Shown here piece after piece: positions 34,077 to 46,479 of a stretch of DNA of 64,000 nucleotides; the stretch's first letter is position 1; each line of letters starts with the position of its first letter. The position numbers were made by a program, and so were the translations under genes. The stretch is taken from assembly GCA_036250195.1 (NCBI GenBank), contig JAVHZZ010000003.1:16103004-16167003 (forward strand), written 5' to 3'. The stretch is from Mixophyes australis (Eukaryota; Chordata; Amphibia; Anura; Limnodynastidae). The notes below the pieces were generated by a model, which saw only the letters and a program-made list of their open reading frames with translations, did no database searches and was not told the origin of the DNA.

Positions 34077-34381
34077 GGTAAATCATTATTTGTTTTTGCT
34101 TTTCAAACTAATAAATAGTACAAATATATTAAAAATATAACTCTTTCTTTATTAGGGCTGTAAATATCACCAAATTATGAAAATTTCTTGAAGTGACACA
34201 CGACCCAAGGACGGCAACACTTTTTTCCGATTTTCGACACACCAAGCTGAAAAGGTTAGCCATCACTGAACTATAGGATTGTTTCCCAGTATGATCAACA
34301 TGTATTTTAAATATTAATCAATGTTAATTGATACAATAGTTATGTATTGACTGGGGTGCTACCTAGAAACATGGCCATATC

Positions 34382-35484
34382 ATGAGTAGGAAAAAGGTAA
34401 GAACAGAAGTTTCTTAAATTAGGTGCACAAAATCCTCTATAACTTATCACTTAGTTGAACATGTATTGATACCATCCTTTTTAAAACATAACTTTTATTG
34501 ACATGTTATAAAAAGCGAAATATAAAATAATATAGTGCTCATAAATAAAAAATGTGAATTTTATAAAATGAGCTGGATGCACTATAATCATACACCTATA
34601 TAAGCCTGTTTTGTGGATTATATGGTATAAAGGTTTGTATTGTGTAAACCCACAGGTATATCAAGAGGTCAATTAAATATATGACCCGCAGTTACAAGAG
34701 ATATGACATACTGCTTGTTTCAGTCTGTGCGGTAACAGATCTTAGGCATCTGATTAGATAACTTAGGGTGGTAGTATAACCACCTGACTCCTTTATGTTT
34801 GTAAATTGCTAAACTGATCAGATTAAGTATATCATTCCCATACAATTATATAATAGAGTGATCAGCATGGACTCCGTCTATCCGTGGTCCTGTTACACTA
34901 GCTTGAATATTCTAGGCAGGAGTACTCCTGTGATCAGCATGGACTCCGTCTCCGGACTAGTGTAACAGGACCACGGATAGACGGATAGACGGAGTCCATG
35001 CTGATCACTCTATTATATAATTGTATGGGAATGATATACTTAATCTGATCAGTTTAGCAATTTACAAACATAAAGGAGTCAGGTGGTTATACTACCACCC
35101 TAAGTTATCTAATCAGATGCCTAAGATCTGTTACCACACAGACTGAAACAAGCAGTATGTCATATCTCTTGTAACTGCAGGTCATATATTTAATTGACCT
35201 CTTGATATACCTGCAGGTTTACACAATACAAACCTTTATACCATATAATCCACAAAACAGGCTTATATAGGTATATGATTATAGTGCATCCAGCTCATTT
35301 TATAAAATTCACATTTTTTATTTATGAGCACTATATTATTTTATATTTCGCTTTTTATAACATGTCAATGAAAGTTATGTTGTAAAAAGGATGGTATCAA
35401 TACATGTTCAACTAAGTGATAAGTTATTGAGGATTTTGTGCACCTAATTTAAGAAACTTCTGTTCTTTCCTTTTTCCTACTCAT
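34382..35484. repeat. 1.1-kb near-perfect palindrome
   Basis: The left arm 34382-34901 (520 bp) and right arm 34957-35484 (528 bp) are reverse complements with only scattered differences. The extra 8 bases are a tandem acggatag in the right arm. The 55-bp spacer contains a second copy of tgatcagcatggactccgtc from the left arm. No coding frame is convincing. It lies in the retrovirus just after the env remains. It could be a foldback transposon or a recent inverted duplication. Confidence 0.88.
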
Positions 35485-35499
35485 AATAAGCCACATCAT

Positions 35500-35800
35500 C
35501 AGTTTTATTAGTGTATATATATATATTATAATAAGGATTAGTAACAGTCCTTGAAGTACAACATGTATAAAACCCGATAACCATCCTCCTATACCCTTGA
35601 ACCAATCGGCCAGATACAGCCATGAAAACTATCCTTCTAGATAAGCATCTCCAGTGTGCTCCTTTAAAAATGTATATTTCATGTCTTAATTGTTTTGTAA
35701 GTGTTCATCAAACATTTTCTCTGGATCATCTGCATCACTAGTTAAAAAGGTGCAACCCTGGGCTTCAATTTACATATTTAGGGTCAGACAATACCCTTCA
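35500..35800 (-). pseudogene. env: Retroviral env transmembrane remnant
   Basis: On the minus strand 35625-35521 encodes the pre-membrane and anchor part of a transmembrane Env protein (DWFKGIGGWLSGF followed by a hydrophobic run rich in Leu and Ile). Weaker env-like sequence lies upstream to about 35800, with a stop between. This is the pattern of gamma/epsilon-type envelopes. The surface subunit is not recognised. The right arm of the palindrome begins just downstream, so the tail of env is displaced. Not functional. Confidence 0.65.
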
Positions 35801-36189
35801 GACTAAAATGTCAGGTAGTCCAATATTAACCTATTGTCTTGTGTAAATGTAATAATGTGTTGGGCCACAATACTCACAAATACATTTCTGTATTGGGTGT
35901 AAACCCCTACAATCATGTGTTGCTCTTTTCTTATTTGGTTGAGTTAAGCTTTCATATTAGAATTTTTCTCATTATATATAATAATCTCTACATTACTATT
36001 GGCATGAGTCTGGTTCTTCCAGACCTAGCTTTCCTTTCTAGACTAGTACACATCTACAGCCTACAGCAAAGGAACATAACGTGCAATCTATATTCCTCCT
36101 GCTAATATTAATGCACACCACTCTCTGGTCTCCCTTGGACCTTTAAAATACTTGTAAAATACATTTTAGACTCCCCTTGTCTGCAGATC

Positions 36190-37272
36190 TTGCAGTGGGA
36201 TGTGTGTATTCAGGTGTCATTTCCCTGTACTTCCACTACCATGGGAGTCGTCCATAAGATCTGGAAAGGACTCTCATATCTGGGTTCAAGACTCTTCCTG
36301 ACGTGCTTTTCCACGACCACCCAGTCCCCCGGTTGCAGTTTATGGGTACCTGCTTCAAAATTAAAGCCTGGAATGGAAGAAATCACTTGACCATGTATTT
36401 CAGTTAGTTGTTTCTATAATAAAGCAACATAGTTCAACAAATCACCATGTACATGCTGTAGTTGCTATGGAAAGTAACAGCCTGTTCTGTGTGCTATGCC
36501 AAACAGTATCTGATTTGGTGATAAACCTGTGTCTTTCCTAGCAGTGTTTCTTACTCAGTGCAGGGCCATAGGTAAACATGAGATCCATGGCAGGCCTGTT
36601 TCAGCCATTATATGCTGCATTTTCAATTTCAGTGTACCATTAAGGCACTCCACACATCCCGAACTTTGGCGTCTGTGAGGGGTGTGACAGGCAGATATGA
36701 TTCCCATGTCTTTTAACAATTCCTGGAATTCTTGCCCCGTAACGTGTGTCCCTCTGTCACTTACAATGACCTCTGGTACCCCATATCAGCAGATTACCTC
36801 ACTCGTAAGTTTCTTGACTACTGCTTTAGTATTTGCTTTCATATACAGCCACGTCTCCAGTCAGTGACTAAAGAAGTGAACACAGACTAGCACATTCTCA
36901 AAGCCCGAGCATTTGGGAAGTTGTATAAAGTCTATCTGTATCCTCTTATAGGGATATTATGTCTGGGGTGTGGTTTTCCATAGGACAGACTTACCCGGGT
37001 TATTCTATGCACAGATTAAGCATCCTGCTACTAACACCTGTTCTGCTTGGACAAACCCTGCTGCTATCCATAGCCTGCTAGTGAGTACAACCATAGCATA
37101 TTTCCCCAGATGCACTTTCTCGTGTGCCATAATCATGCGCTCTTAAAAACGCATAACTTGAATGAGTGTAAATGTTTACTCTTTGTCCTTTTGCATATAT
37201 GCATGCAAGTGTCAGGTCCTTTAATTCAGCTTCTTGTGCTGACATGTGACTCGGTAGATTCTGTTGAACCAC

Positions 37273-37315
<43 letters not shown>

Positions 37316-38050
37316 TTACAGCACACCCTGTATAAGAAACACCATCTATGTGGTAGCGTAAGATGTCTGCATTTGGTAGCGGTGTATCTATGTCCGATAA
37401 AACCAAAGATCCTTGTCTCATTAGTTCTACGCAATCATATTCCGAAAAATTTTGTGTTTGCATTTTTTTCTTCCTGTTCAAGTTGGGATGGGAATCCCCC
37501 AAATCCCTAGGGGAACCCCGATATATACAGGTACTTCTCCCATCTTTTGAAACTTGCTGCAATAAGGCAGCAGGATTCAACATTGTGCACCACTTAAGTG
37601 TAACGCTACAGGGAGTTAGCAGTGCTACTTAGTCTGGCTGCTGAGAAGTGTTTTGTTTGTGCTTGATTTAAAATTTATGTTACTGCATGTAGCACCATTA
37701 GGGTTACTGGGTGACCTAGCACAATATCTGTACTTTTTCAAAACACCATGGCCGCTGCAGCCGCTGCTCATATGACTGGGTCTAATTGTGCAGAGTAGTA
37801 TGCAAGTGACCTTAGCTTGCGACCATGTATCTGTGTCAGTACTCCTTGTGCATGTGTACTTACTTTATAACAAAATAATGTGAAAGGCTTGTCATAATCT
37901 GGCAAAGTCAGTGCTGGCACTGAAGTTACTTCAGCTTAAAATTAGTTAAACATTTGGCTCTGCTCAGAGGAGAGTATAAATGGCTTGCTATCATCCAGAA
38001 GTGCTATTGCAGGCGCACAGATAATAGCTCATAAAGTCTTAAGGCTTTTT
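36190..38050 (-). pseudogene. pol: Retroviral pol remnant: connection, RNase H, integrase
   Basis: Reading leftward on the minus strand: the RT/RNase H connection with LTLPDYDKPFTLFCY and GVLTQIHGRKL (about 37920-37820), RNase H with SAQEAELKDLTLACIYAKG and an altered THSSYAF, where the family has an Asp (37210-37120), integrase with QIDFIQLP (36938-36918), VSDRGTHVTGQEFQELL (36764-36715) and the Glu region (36655-36640), and the C-terminal DNA-binding part PGDWVVVEKH...SLEPRYE (36345-36260). Several stops interrupt it. A GT/CA microsatellite (37279-37314) splits RNase H and changes the frame. The RT active site was not found. Confidence 0.8.
37279..37314. repeat. (GT)n microsatellite inside RNase H remnant
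   Basis: About 18 GT dinucleotides. The pol frame upstream and the pol frame downstream differ by this tract, so its expansion is one cause of the break. Confidence 0.95.
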
Positions 38051-40807
38051 CATTTATGTACAAACATTAAATTCCCATCATTGCATTACCATTCCCATGA
38101 TACAAAGTGGTATTTACAGTATATGATGATTATAGCACAGTAAATAAGGGCAGTGAATGTCTTTACAACACTGATTGACTCAAAACTATTATGAGGATAA
38201 AAGAATAAAAACCTTTGTTATCTACCATAATTTGACATTACATTGCATTACTTTCTTTCAAACCATCTGATATAAAATTTGGTTAAAAAAAAACACCAAA
38301 ATAAACCTAAACACTATTTCATATTCAACTATGTTAGTTCATTTCTCCTTTTCTCTTTAAAAACATCTTCTCACCTTCTACGACATACAGAAAAACCACC
38401 TAGTTCATGCATTTGCTATACGAATAGCCCATAAACTCTAATATCTCTTTCCAAAACAAGGTAATCATTACTCAGCAGTGTCTACGTTCTTTAAATCCTT
38501 CATTAGTTTATACTTTGTTTGTTGTGGCTGTAGAACAAAACATATTGCAAACGTCTATTCATTGGAAGTTGGATCAATGCAATCTGGATTGCCTAATGGG
38601 TCTTTCCAGCTGGAGACCTGTGAATAAAAAAAACTTTTGCAGAGATTAACATTTATTCACTAGGAATTACCTTAACTATCATGATTGTTAGTATCAGTAC
38701 ACCGTTGTCAGGTAACCTGTAAACATTTTTGTGCAGTGAACAGCTGCAAAAAGGTTAACTGTGACGCTATGCGTTCCATGCCATGATTTCCTCAAAGGGG
38801 CAGTCCCTAATCTCACAAACAGGGAATGTCAAAGGGACGAAAGTGGGCAAGTGTTCAAAGCCACTCCTTTCTCATCATCTCTTAGTACAGCCCTCTTGAA
38901 TGACACTGATATGTTTTCCGGGTTCACAAACATTAAATCTGTAATCTTGGTTCCAGGCATTCAGCCATTTGAAAGCAACACTGCTTTTCTTATTGACTTA
39001 GATTGCGCTCGTAAGACACCTCACATTGTGTCTGTAAATCACTCAACATTTTCTCAACAAAATCTCCCGTGACCAAATATTCACACATATTTTCAGATTC
39101 TGTGATTTCCATGTTGAAAGTAAAAATATATATTCACAATTCTCGCTCACAGACAACATTTTATCTTGTAACATTTCTTTATGGGCATAACAAACCCTCC
39201 TGATTTCTGAGAACATTCATCAGTGCCATTTTAACACAGATAAAAACAGCTTGTAATATATCTTCATGTAAAAGCTCACGCCCACAATTCTCAACTTCAT
39301 TAAAGAGAAAGCTATTTTTCTCAACTTCAGAAACAAAATTACTTTGTTCAAATACAGAAACAATTTGTTGGACCCCAGCCAGCTTTGTTCTGACACTAGT
39401 AATAATAGTGATAATGTACATTATTTACAATCTTGTCCGACCACTAAATCCTGCAGTGGCGGACCAAAGATTTTAAAACTTCTTTTGCATCTATTAAAAA
39501 GCATTACATTTACAACTGTAAAATTTTTTCAACCTTGAAACATGTCTCTTGTAAAACGGTCAAGACAGACAAACACGGATCTCCCTCACGCACAGTAAGA
39601 CGGAGATAAAACTCGCATACAGAGAAAGAAAAATTAATTCTTATCTTCCAGCCTACTGCTGTGGAACTACAAGTCCCAGCATTAGACTAAATACAAATTA
39701 GCTTCAACATGCTACTATCAATCAGCACTCCGGACATATATTTATTATTGAAGAACCTTTTTATCAATGTTACATACATTGCCAGATAACAAAATACAGA
39801 GTCCTTCTTATCTCAACACACTGAAATCTTTTACACAGAATAAGGAAGGGGCACATCTTACTCTTCAGCTGAGCAGCATCAAACATACATTTTTATTACA
39901 CAACCTACTTGATTCATTATTTAGTCATTATATCATTTAGCTTGTGATACATGTATCCTATCTACATATCTTGCGACTTTCCAGTTCTCTTAACTTTCCT
40001 TTGCCACCTCAAACTATCTCTTGGGGTTTGGGCTCAATACCCCTTTGTTCTTGTCACATTACCACTTGCAACACCCTTGTTTCTTTGTTAACACATGTCA
40101 ATTCCTTCTTTGGCTATCCCCGCTTTCTTGACAAATTACTTGCAGACCTTCTACTCCCCACACATCCTAGAAATCTGCGCATCATTTCTATGGGGGGGAT
40201 TGCTGTCATCTATCTGCTTACTCTCTATATTCCCCTATATTGACAGTACTTTTGAGTCCCAATAGAGACTCTGGTCTAGTTTCTGTGGGTTGTCCCAATA
40301 GTGGATGTCCCGTTCTGTGGACTCCTAACAGTGAATGTCCGGGTCTGTGGGCTCTGTACACTAGATACCCCTTTTGGGCTCCATACACTGGATGTCCAGT
40401 TCTGTGGGCTCTGTGCACTGGATGCCCCTTTTGGACTCTTTACACTGGGTGTCCGTGCAGAATAGCCTGACAGTATCTGGGATGAAGATCTGAAAACTCT
40501 TTCTAAACTTCTTGATAAAGTTCTGGGGATGGTGTATCACACATGCACTCAAAATTCACTCCTCTTTCAGAAATCTAATTACCAATACAATTACAATAAA
40601 CAAATTGTTAGTAACTGTATATTTCTGAGACTTACAGATCTGCGTGCCTGATACCTTAGACGGACATGAGGTAGCTCAAAACAGAGGAGCCTGACGAGTA
40701 GAAAACTCTACTCACCCGGGTTATAGTCAGAGTCCTGTGTCCAGGGCGACCTCCAGTTCTGTCTGTCCTTGGCTCAGGTCAGCAGTATCGGTGTGGACCT
40801 ACAATGC
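38051..40807 (-). other. Retroviral 5' interior, gag region not recognisable
   Basis: Between the 5' LTR and the pol remains there is about 2.7 kb where gag and the RT core would be expected. I recognise neither. A tandem repeat of alternating units of about 27 and 30 bases with cactggatgtcc and ctgtgggctctg lies at 40255-40455. A donor-like gggtgagtag on the minus strand near 40718 could be the leader splice site. I could not identify a tRNA-type primer site next to the LTR. Confidence 0.45.
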
Positions 40808-41233
40808 TGTCGAATCTAAATCAGATTGTTCACCTCTAAGTGTCAGTTTATCAGTTATGAGCTCATCAGATGGAGAGAATTAAATACACTGCATGGTTTG
40901 AGTGTACAATAAACTCTGCTTTATTAGTTACAAGTCCCTATCTATATAGCAAAAATCACGTATTACAGAAAACTACGCCCTAAAAGGTATTAACCACTCA
41001 TGTTCTCTTCACACAGATGATAGTATAGTCTCTCATTATCAGACAGGAAAACTCCACAGGGGGGGGGGGTTGCTTATCTCCTGTCTGCTATTTCCAAGGT
41101 TATAATCATAGCCTTGCAAATAATGAATTACTCCTACAAAACCAGCTGCATCTAATTTGTCTTTAAGCTATAAGAGAACAAAATGGCTATAGGGCAACAA
41201 GATGGCGTCAGTTTAGCAAAATCACATTTCTCA
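40808..41233 (-). repeat. 5' LTR of the retrovirus
   Basis: It pairs with 30330-30749. It has a longer G run (about 41060-41069) and small substitutions throughout. Confidence 0.9.
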
Positions 41234-41632
41234 GTATCCTTGTGACATCTATGTGGAGAATGCTGAAATACAGTTGTTTACAACAGATAGTACAGAAGGA
41301 AATAGGTCAATGTAATCGATTTACATTTGGGTGTCCTCAGCGTAGAGGTGGTATTGGAGGCCAAATGAGCAAATTAGTGCCCCAAGAGAACAGGTGTACA
41401 ATATGAAAGTACAAAATTATATAAAAAAAGAGCCTTGTGGGACCCCAATAGATAGTGTGAGTGGAGGGGATGATGTGCCAGAGGTGGAAACACTAAAGGA
41501 TCCATTCGATAGTTAGGAAGTGAACCAGGAAAGAACTGTGTCATGATGGACAGTGAAGCGAAGGGTGTGTAGGAGAAGAGGATGTTCAACAGTGTCCAAA
41601 GCAGCAGAGAGGTACAGGAGAAGGATTGTTGA
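41234..41632. repeat. Dispersed repeat split by the retrovirus, right part
   Basis: The sequence starts with the second gtat and continues as a repeat with landmarks like tgggtgtcctcagcgtagaggtg and caacagtgtccaaagcagcag. It fits the right part of the copy whose left part lies at 30180-30329. Family assignment is by recalled similarity, not by comparison inside the window. Confidence 0.45.
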
Positions 41633-41983
41633 GAAATCTAAATATTATTATTTATTCCTAAATGAACACATTTTCACAAATAACATAAAACATGAAACTT
41701 AAAAACAAACTTTATCTAAAATTTTCTTTAGATAAAAAAAATAAAAAACATTTAAAATTGAAATACAAAGCCATGGATGTTGGTATCTTGCATGGGTCTA
41801 TGTGTGGGAATGCAGATCATGATGCAACCCAATCTGTCTTCTTAAGCAATTTAAAATATTGTATAAAAAAAAAGGTATCAACCTTAGGCCATTTTGAAAC
41901 ATACCTGACATACCTGTACTTTCCAGTTGTCAAATCCATAATTTCTGTTGGCTAAACTTTAACGCTGGTCCCCCAATAAACTA
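41633..41983. other. AT-rich spacer
   Basis: No gene is supported; a lysine-rich 87-codon ORF (41692-41955) has the composition of random AT-rich DNA. Confidence 0.4.
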
Positions 41984-44610
41984 AAATGACTAACACTCTT
42001 AACTTGAAATACTTACATTCTTCCAAAGCCTCCTCCTCCATGGCCTGATCCTCCTCCTCCGCCATGGCATGATTCTGGCCCTCCTCCCTGGCGGCACCTC
42101 TTCTGTGCTCCAACTGCCAATTGGGTCATGCGGTCTGTTGTAATAAATTAGACACATTTATCTCTTTACTAAAATGGTGTCTCTATTTCCCACTTATACC
42201 CAAACTGTCAGATAGTTTATGGTAAATCCATTAAAACACATTGACACTTTAGTGGCCTTAAAAAGATAAACAGACACAACACTTACTTGATGTACTTAAC
42301 CTGGCCAGAAAATAACAATCACATAGTGATTCTGAGATATAATTAACACAGGATTTGGTTGTTTGCTAATTCATTTGCAGGTGAGGCAGACCTCTTCCAA
42401 CTAAAGCCTAGTAGTTTGTCAATCAAAGCCTTAGTTAGGATTGTTTACAGCTAAGCTCTATCAGTAAAGATTGACCATTTCTAAGTGCTATGACTAGAAA
42501 ACTCACATCTGATAATCTCAGCACGGGTTGAGACGGCCCTTTGCTAGTATTACAGCGTTATTCAAAAATATTTGCAGATTCCAAAGGTATTCTTTTTTTT
42601 CTGGTAATGTCTGATGCATGCATTTGTTTATGTTTATGGTTAGAAAAATTATACATGATTTCACTTTAATCACTGAACAACAATTTTATTTTTTGGATCT
42701 GAGAACATTTTGTAAAGTGTTTTCTTAACCATATTTTAAAAATATTGGAAACTGAAATCGGTCTGGAACCTGAAGTAAGCTGCCTCCACAGTTTCAGGAG
42801 GGCTGGGAATCTGTTTGAGGAGGAGCTGGAGAGAGGGAATTAGAAAAGAAGTAGAATACATTAGAAAAACATATAAGATGGGGAAGTGCCAAAACACATA
42901 AAAAGCATCTTAACAGATATTATATTGAAAAGCTTCACCCCCCCCCCACGAAAAAAGAATATAATACAGGCAACACACACATTAAAATGCACATTGCTTA
43001 TCAAAATAGAGATGCACTGTTATTAAGGTACATAAAATATCTTACAAATAAAAACTTTTGTAGTGTCTAAAAAGACTAAGAGAAAATATACCTCTCAATA
43101 CAAATAAAAGTCCACTATACAAATCCACACCAGTAAACTCCAAACCAATTTAAAGTGTGCATGAACCAGTCTTCTATAGTGGTTTGTAATGAGACAAGTG
43201 CAAGCAGGTTTATAGGTCACTGTAGTCAGGGCCGATGCTAGGGTCCATAACACCCTAGGCACTTTGTCAAAATCGCCCCCCCCCCGCAATAATCACCCCC
43301 ACCCCCCCCCCCTCCCCGACCGCAGGACCACTTTGAAAATCGGCTCCCTCCTCCCCACGTCTTTCCTTACCTTGCCTCAACACCGCCGCCTTTCTGCTCC
43401 GTCTGCTCCCCTCCACTCACTGACACTGTCGGGCCGTGATGATGATGTCACGCCCCGACAGTGAGTGGAGGGGAGGAGACAGGGCAGAGAGGCGGCGGTG
43501 GTGAGCAATTGCCTCTTCCCCCCTCCCCGTGGATTTATCTGAATGCTGTGCGGCGGCCGTGAAAGGTATGGTCAGCAGTCGCCTCACAGTTTTAAAGTAA
43601 TTTTCATTCTGTGGCGCCCTCCAGGCCTGACTGTGGTATCAGATGTCAAGATCTACAGCTGGGTCTGTGCAACACTGTTTACGTGTATCTCTTGGTTATT
43701 TGTATACTGATAACTAATGTTTGTGTTTATTTATGCTTGCAAATTATTATGAGATGCATTTACATCCATATTCCTATTTAAAAAAAAACACATTACATGA
43801 TCCTTCATGTGGGTGAATAAGAATCTGTGTGTAATTATTATTGTTTCTCATTAAACCTTGAGGTAGCCACTAGGGCCTGTGTTGTGTTGTATGATTGTTA
43901 GGTGCACTATTATGTGTTCCATATGTGATATCTAGCACTTATATCACCTGCAGCCATGGCGTATTGTTGTGCTTGATGTTTTAGTGTATATAATGTAACT
44001 ATTTTTCCATCTGCACGTTGCCTTAGTGGTTAGCCACTCCACCTCCCAACAGTGGGGTCATGAGTTCGATTCCTGACCCATGGTGGGGAATATCCCTAAA
44101 TTGTAATTTGTTTCTATGTGTAGCTACAACAGAGACAAGCAGCTGATCAAAATTATGTTAATCCAAATAATTAGAAAATATACACAGACAAGAGATTCAC
44201 AGCCAAGGCAATGTAAACATGTAATAAAGCATGTGAAAAACTATGCCACAGCTAAATAAAGCCACATTTTAAAATAGAGAAACATTATTGGCTCACAACA
44301 GATTGCATAGAGATTAAACCAAAAAACACCTAAGTCACAAAAAACCTCTGCAGAACCCAAAAAAGGACAAGCAAGTTATTGTCTAACTATTAGCTAGTAG
44401 CTAATATGACTATATAACCACTTATAGCTATATAACCACTTTACATTGCAATTTTTTACAACTGTGCATCAACCATTGATTTTGTGTAAAATTGTACATT
44501 GTATATTTATTAACATGAATAATAATTAAAAAATATTCATACTGGTTTGTTATGAGATACGTGTATGCAGGTGTATGATGTGCATATTATATATATTAAT
44601 AGTGATTAGG
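41984..44610. repeat. Duplicated block B, copy 2
   Basis: It is collinear with 2846-4857 plus 14264-14494 and lacks both LTR elements. It has two fewer 24-nt units in the putative exon, a tRNA-derived SINE head at 44011-44100, and an extra insertion at about 43227-43633. Confidence 0.85.
43227..43633. mobile_element. GC-rich insertion in block B copy 2
   Basis: It is absent from copy 1, where actgtagtatcagatg is continuous near 4120-4130. Its ends are inverted: gtcagggcc on the left and ggcctgac on the right. Inside, at about 43411-43475, a GC-rich hairpin has cccctccactcactg facing cagtgagtggagggg, and there are C runs at 43275-43315. It is noncoding and the family is unknown. Confidence 0.65.
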
Positions 44611-45289
44611 GGGGTTTTAAACAAACAATGTTTTTTCATAGTTTAGTCTTGTGGCTTATTCGGCATGATCCCAAGCTTCCTTAAGTGTTAAGCATGAATT
44701 TAATGAAAACGTTAAGTACTAATTCGTTTCTATCCCATGGGTCTGGAGGTAAACGCCAACTTTCCTTAAATCACTGCGGTCTCCATCCATTCCCCAACCT
44801 TTATACTTAAGAGGTTCGGAGAGCTTCCTAAGTGCTCTTATGCACGAATGCGGTCTTAATCTAAGTAAGATTTCTTTCTCAGGTCACTGATTTTCTTACT
44901 TATCTCCCGGTTCTGGGCATGCGCAGAGCGGATTACCATACAATCATCATGAAAAAAGCAGAAAAGTCAGGCCCTTCATTATTCATGAACAGGTTAATGT
45001 TAATAGATTTGATGAAGTCTGGATTTATAATGCTGTTCACAGGAACAATGAGCATAGAATTATTATGTGTTGTTTAATTTTAGAGGTTGAAATTTGTAAA
45101 AAAAAATTGGGGTCTATTATAAGAAAAAATAAATAATTAGAAATTGGATGTGTTCAGATGATGACTCAGCTTCTTCTGCCATTCCTTCAATTGGACCTTA
45201 GGGGGATTCTTTTGGCGGGATGATCAATGCCCTTGTTACATGTTGCACCGTAAAATAATTTAATGCATCGTTACCATGTAACCTAGTGT
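44611..45289. other. Spacer without recognised features
   Basis: No coding or RNA feature is supported. Sequence is unique within the window. Confidence 0.4.
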
Positions 45290-45421
45290 TTCCCTAACCC
45301 AGTCCTCAGGGACCCTAACAGTGCATGTTTTCAATATCCCCTTGTTTATTCACAACTGACTGACACATTGTAACAGATCCACAGGTGGTATAATTAGATC
45401 ACTTGTGACCTGGAAAACCTA
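45290..45421. repeat. MITE-like fragment
   Basis: The segment from aaccsagtcctcaggg-type sequence to acctggaaaacc contains short inverted phrases (gcatgttttc and ggaaaacc; cacttgtgac). It resembles a noncoding DNA transposon, but there is no second copy in the window to test this. Confidence 0.3.
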
Positions 45422-45659
45422 AATTTAATTTTTTTTTAGGGCCCAACATGAAACAAGAGCATTGATTTAATAATGAGGTAAGATTACAGTATAACATATC
45501 AATTTTGCATGTGTCGACAGTCTGTGTGTCGCCATTACTAGTTAGTAGACATTATGAACATGTAACCGTTTTACATGTCACCATTTTCATCGTGTTCACA
45601 TTCAACATTTTCACGTCTCCATTTTAATTATTGGAAGATTCTACATTGGAAATATGACT

Positions 45660-46143
45660 ACATCCCATATTCATGCATAAGTTATTTATTCATAAGTGTA
45701 TCAATGCAAGTTTATTCATGTATAAATATAATCATGCATAAGTGTATTTATTTAAACAATCAGGGGCGCCAAAACATAAATAAAATGAATATATAAAAAT
45801 GTAATACCGTACAATATGACAGAATTATACTCAAAACCACGTGGGTTGCACATATAAAATGTTATATATTTATTAAGTATATTCATGCATAAGTGGACTC
45901 ATGCATAAGTGGACTCATACATAAGTGTATTCATGTATAAGTATATTCATGCATAAGTGTATTCATTTATACATATAATTATGTATATGTGTATTTATCT
46001 ATACGTATAATCATGAATAAGTGTATTCATGCATAAGTGTTTTAATGCATAAGTTTATATATGCATAAGTGTATTCATGTATAAGTATATTCATGCATAA
46101 GTGCATTCATTTTTATGTATAATTATGCATAATTGCTTTTATG
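45660..46143. repeat. Degenerate 16-bp tandem repeat
   Basis: Units near gtgtattcatgcataa repeat about every 16 bases, most regularly from 45888 to 46135. The array is interrupted by hAT transposon 2 and resumes at 53966-54000 on the other side. Confidence 0.8.
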
Positions 46144-46479
46144 TAGGGATGAGCGCACTCGGATTTATGAAATCCGAGCCCACCCGAACGTTGCGGATCC
46201 GAGTCGGATCCGAGACAGATCCTGGTATTGGCGCCAAATTCAAAAGTGAAACTGAGGCTCTGACTCATAATCCCGTTGTCGGATCTCGCGATACTCGGAT
46301 CCTATAAATTCCCCGCTAGTCGCCGCCATCTTCACTCGGGCATTGATCAGGGTAGAGGGAGGGTGTGTTAGGTGGTCCTCTGTGCTGTTTAGTTCTGTGC
46401 TGTTTAGTTCTGTGCTGTTTAGTGCTGTGCTGTTTAGTGCTGTGCTGTTTAGTGCTGTGCTGTGCTGTGCTGTGCTGTG

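Larger units (their letters stand above)
31427..34268 (+). mobile_element. hAT transposon 1 inserted in the retrovirus
   Basis: The 2842-bp element has 8-bp target duplications aactatag at 31419-31426 and 34269-34276. Terminal repeats: ccgtgatggctaacc on the left and the complement of cagtgatggctaacc on the right, one mismatch. It carries a decayed transposase (32663-34076) and a G-rich noncoding 5' region (31500-32110). It must be younger than the retrovirus it interrupts. Confidence 0.92.
30330..41233 (-). mobile_element. Endogenous retrovirus, gamma/epsilon-like, defective
   Basis: Paired LTRs of 420 and 426 bp (30330-30749, 40808-41233) are flanked by the 4-bp duplication gtat. The minus orientation follows from the LTR order TATA (tatatag) then AATAAA, from a polypurine stretch (aaaaagatgggaaa) next to the left LTR, and from pol and env remains reading on the minus strand. 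The LTRs differ at about twenty positions plus small indels, so the insertion is old. The interior is heavily decayed: pol and env fragments are visible, gag and the RT active site are not. A hAT element and a long palindrome now lie within it. Confidence 0.9.

Noticed and set aside
37078..37434. Proteins with His-Thr or Cys-Val runs
   Set aside because: They are translations of the GT microsatellite; the true signal is the flanking RNase H remnant.
38761..39072. ORF of 103 codons inside the retrovirus, plus strand
   Set aside because: It is antisense to the element and has no recognisable domain.
30330..41233. Plus-strand orientation of the retrovirus
   Set aside because: The LTR has TATA and AATAAA in order only on the minus strand, the purine tract lies next to the left LTR, and pol and env read on the minus strand.
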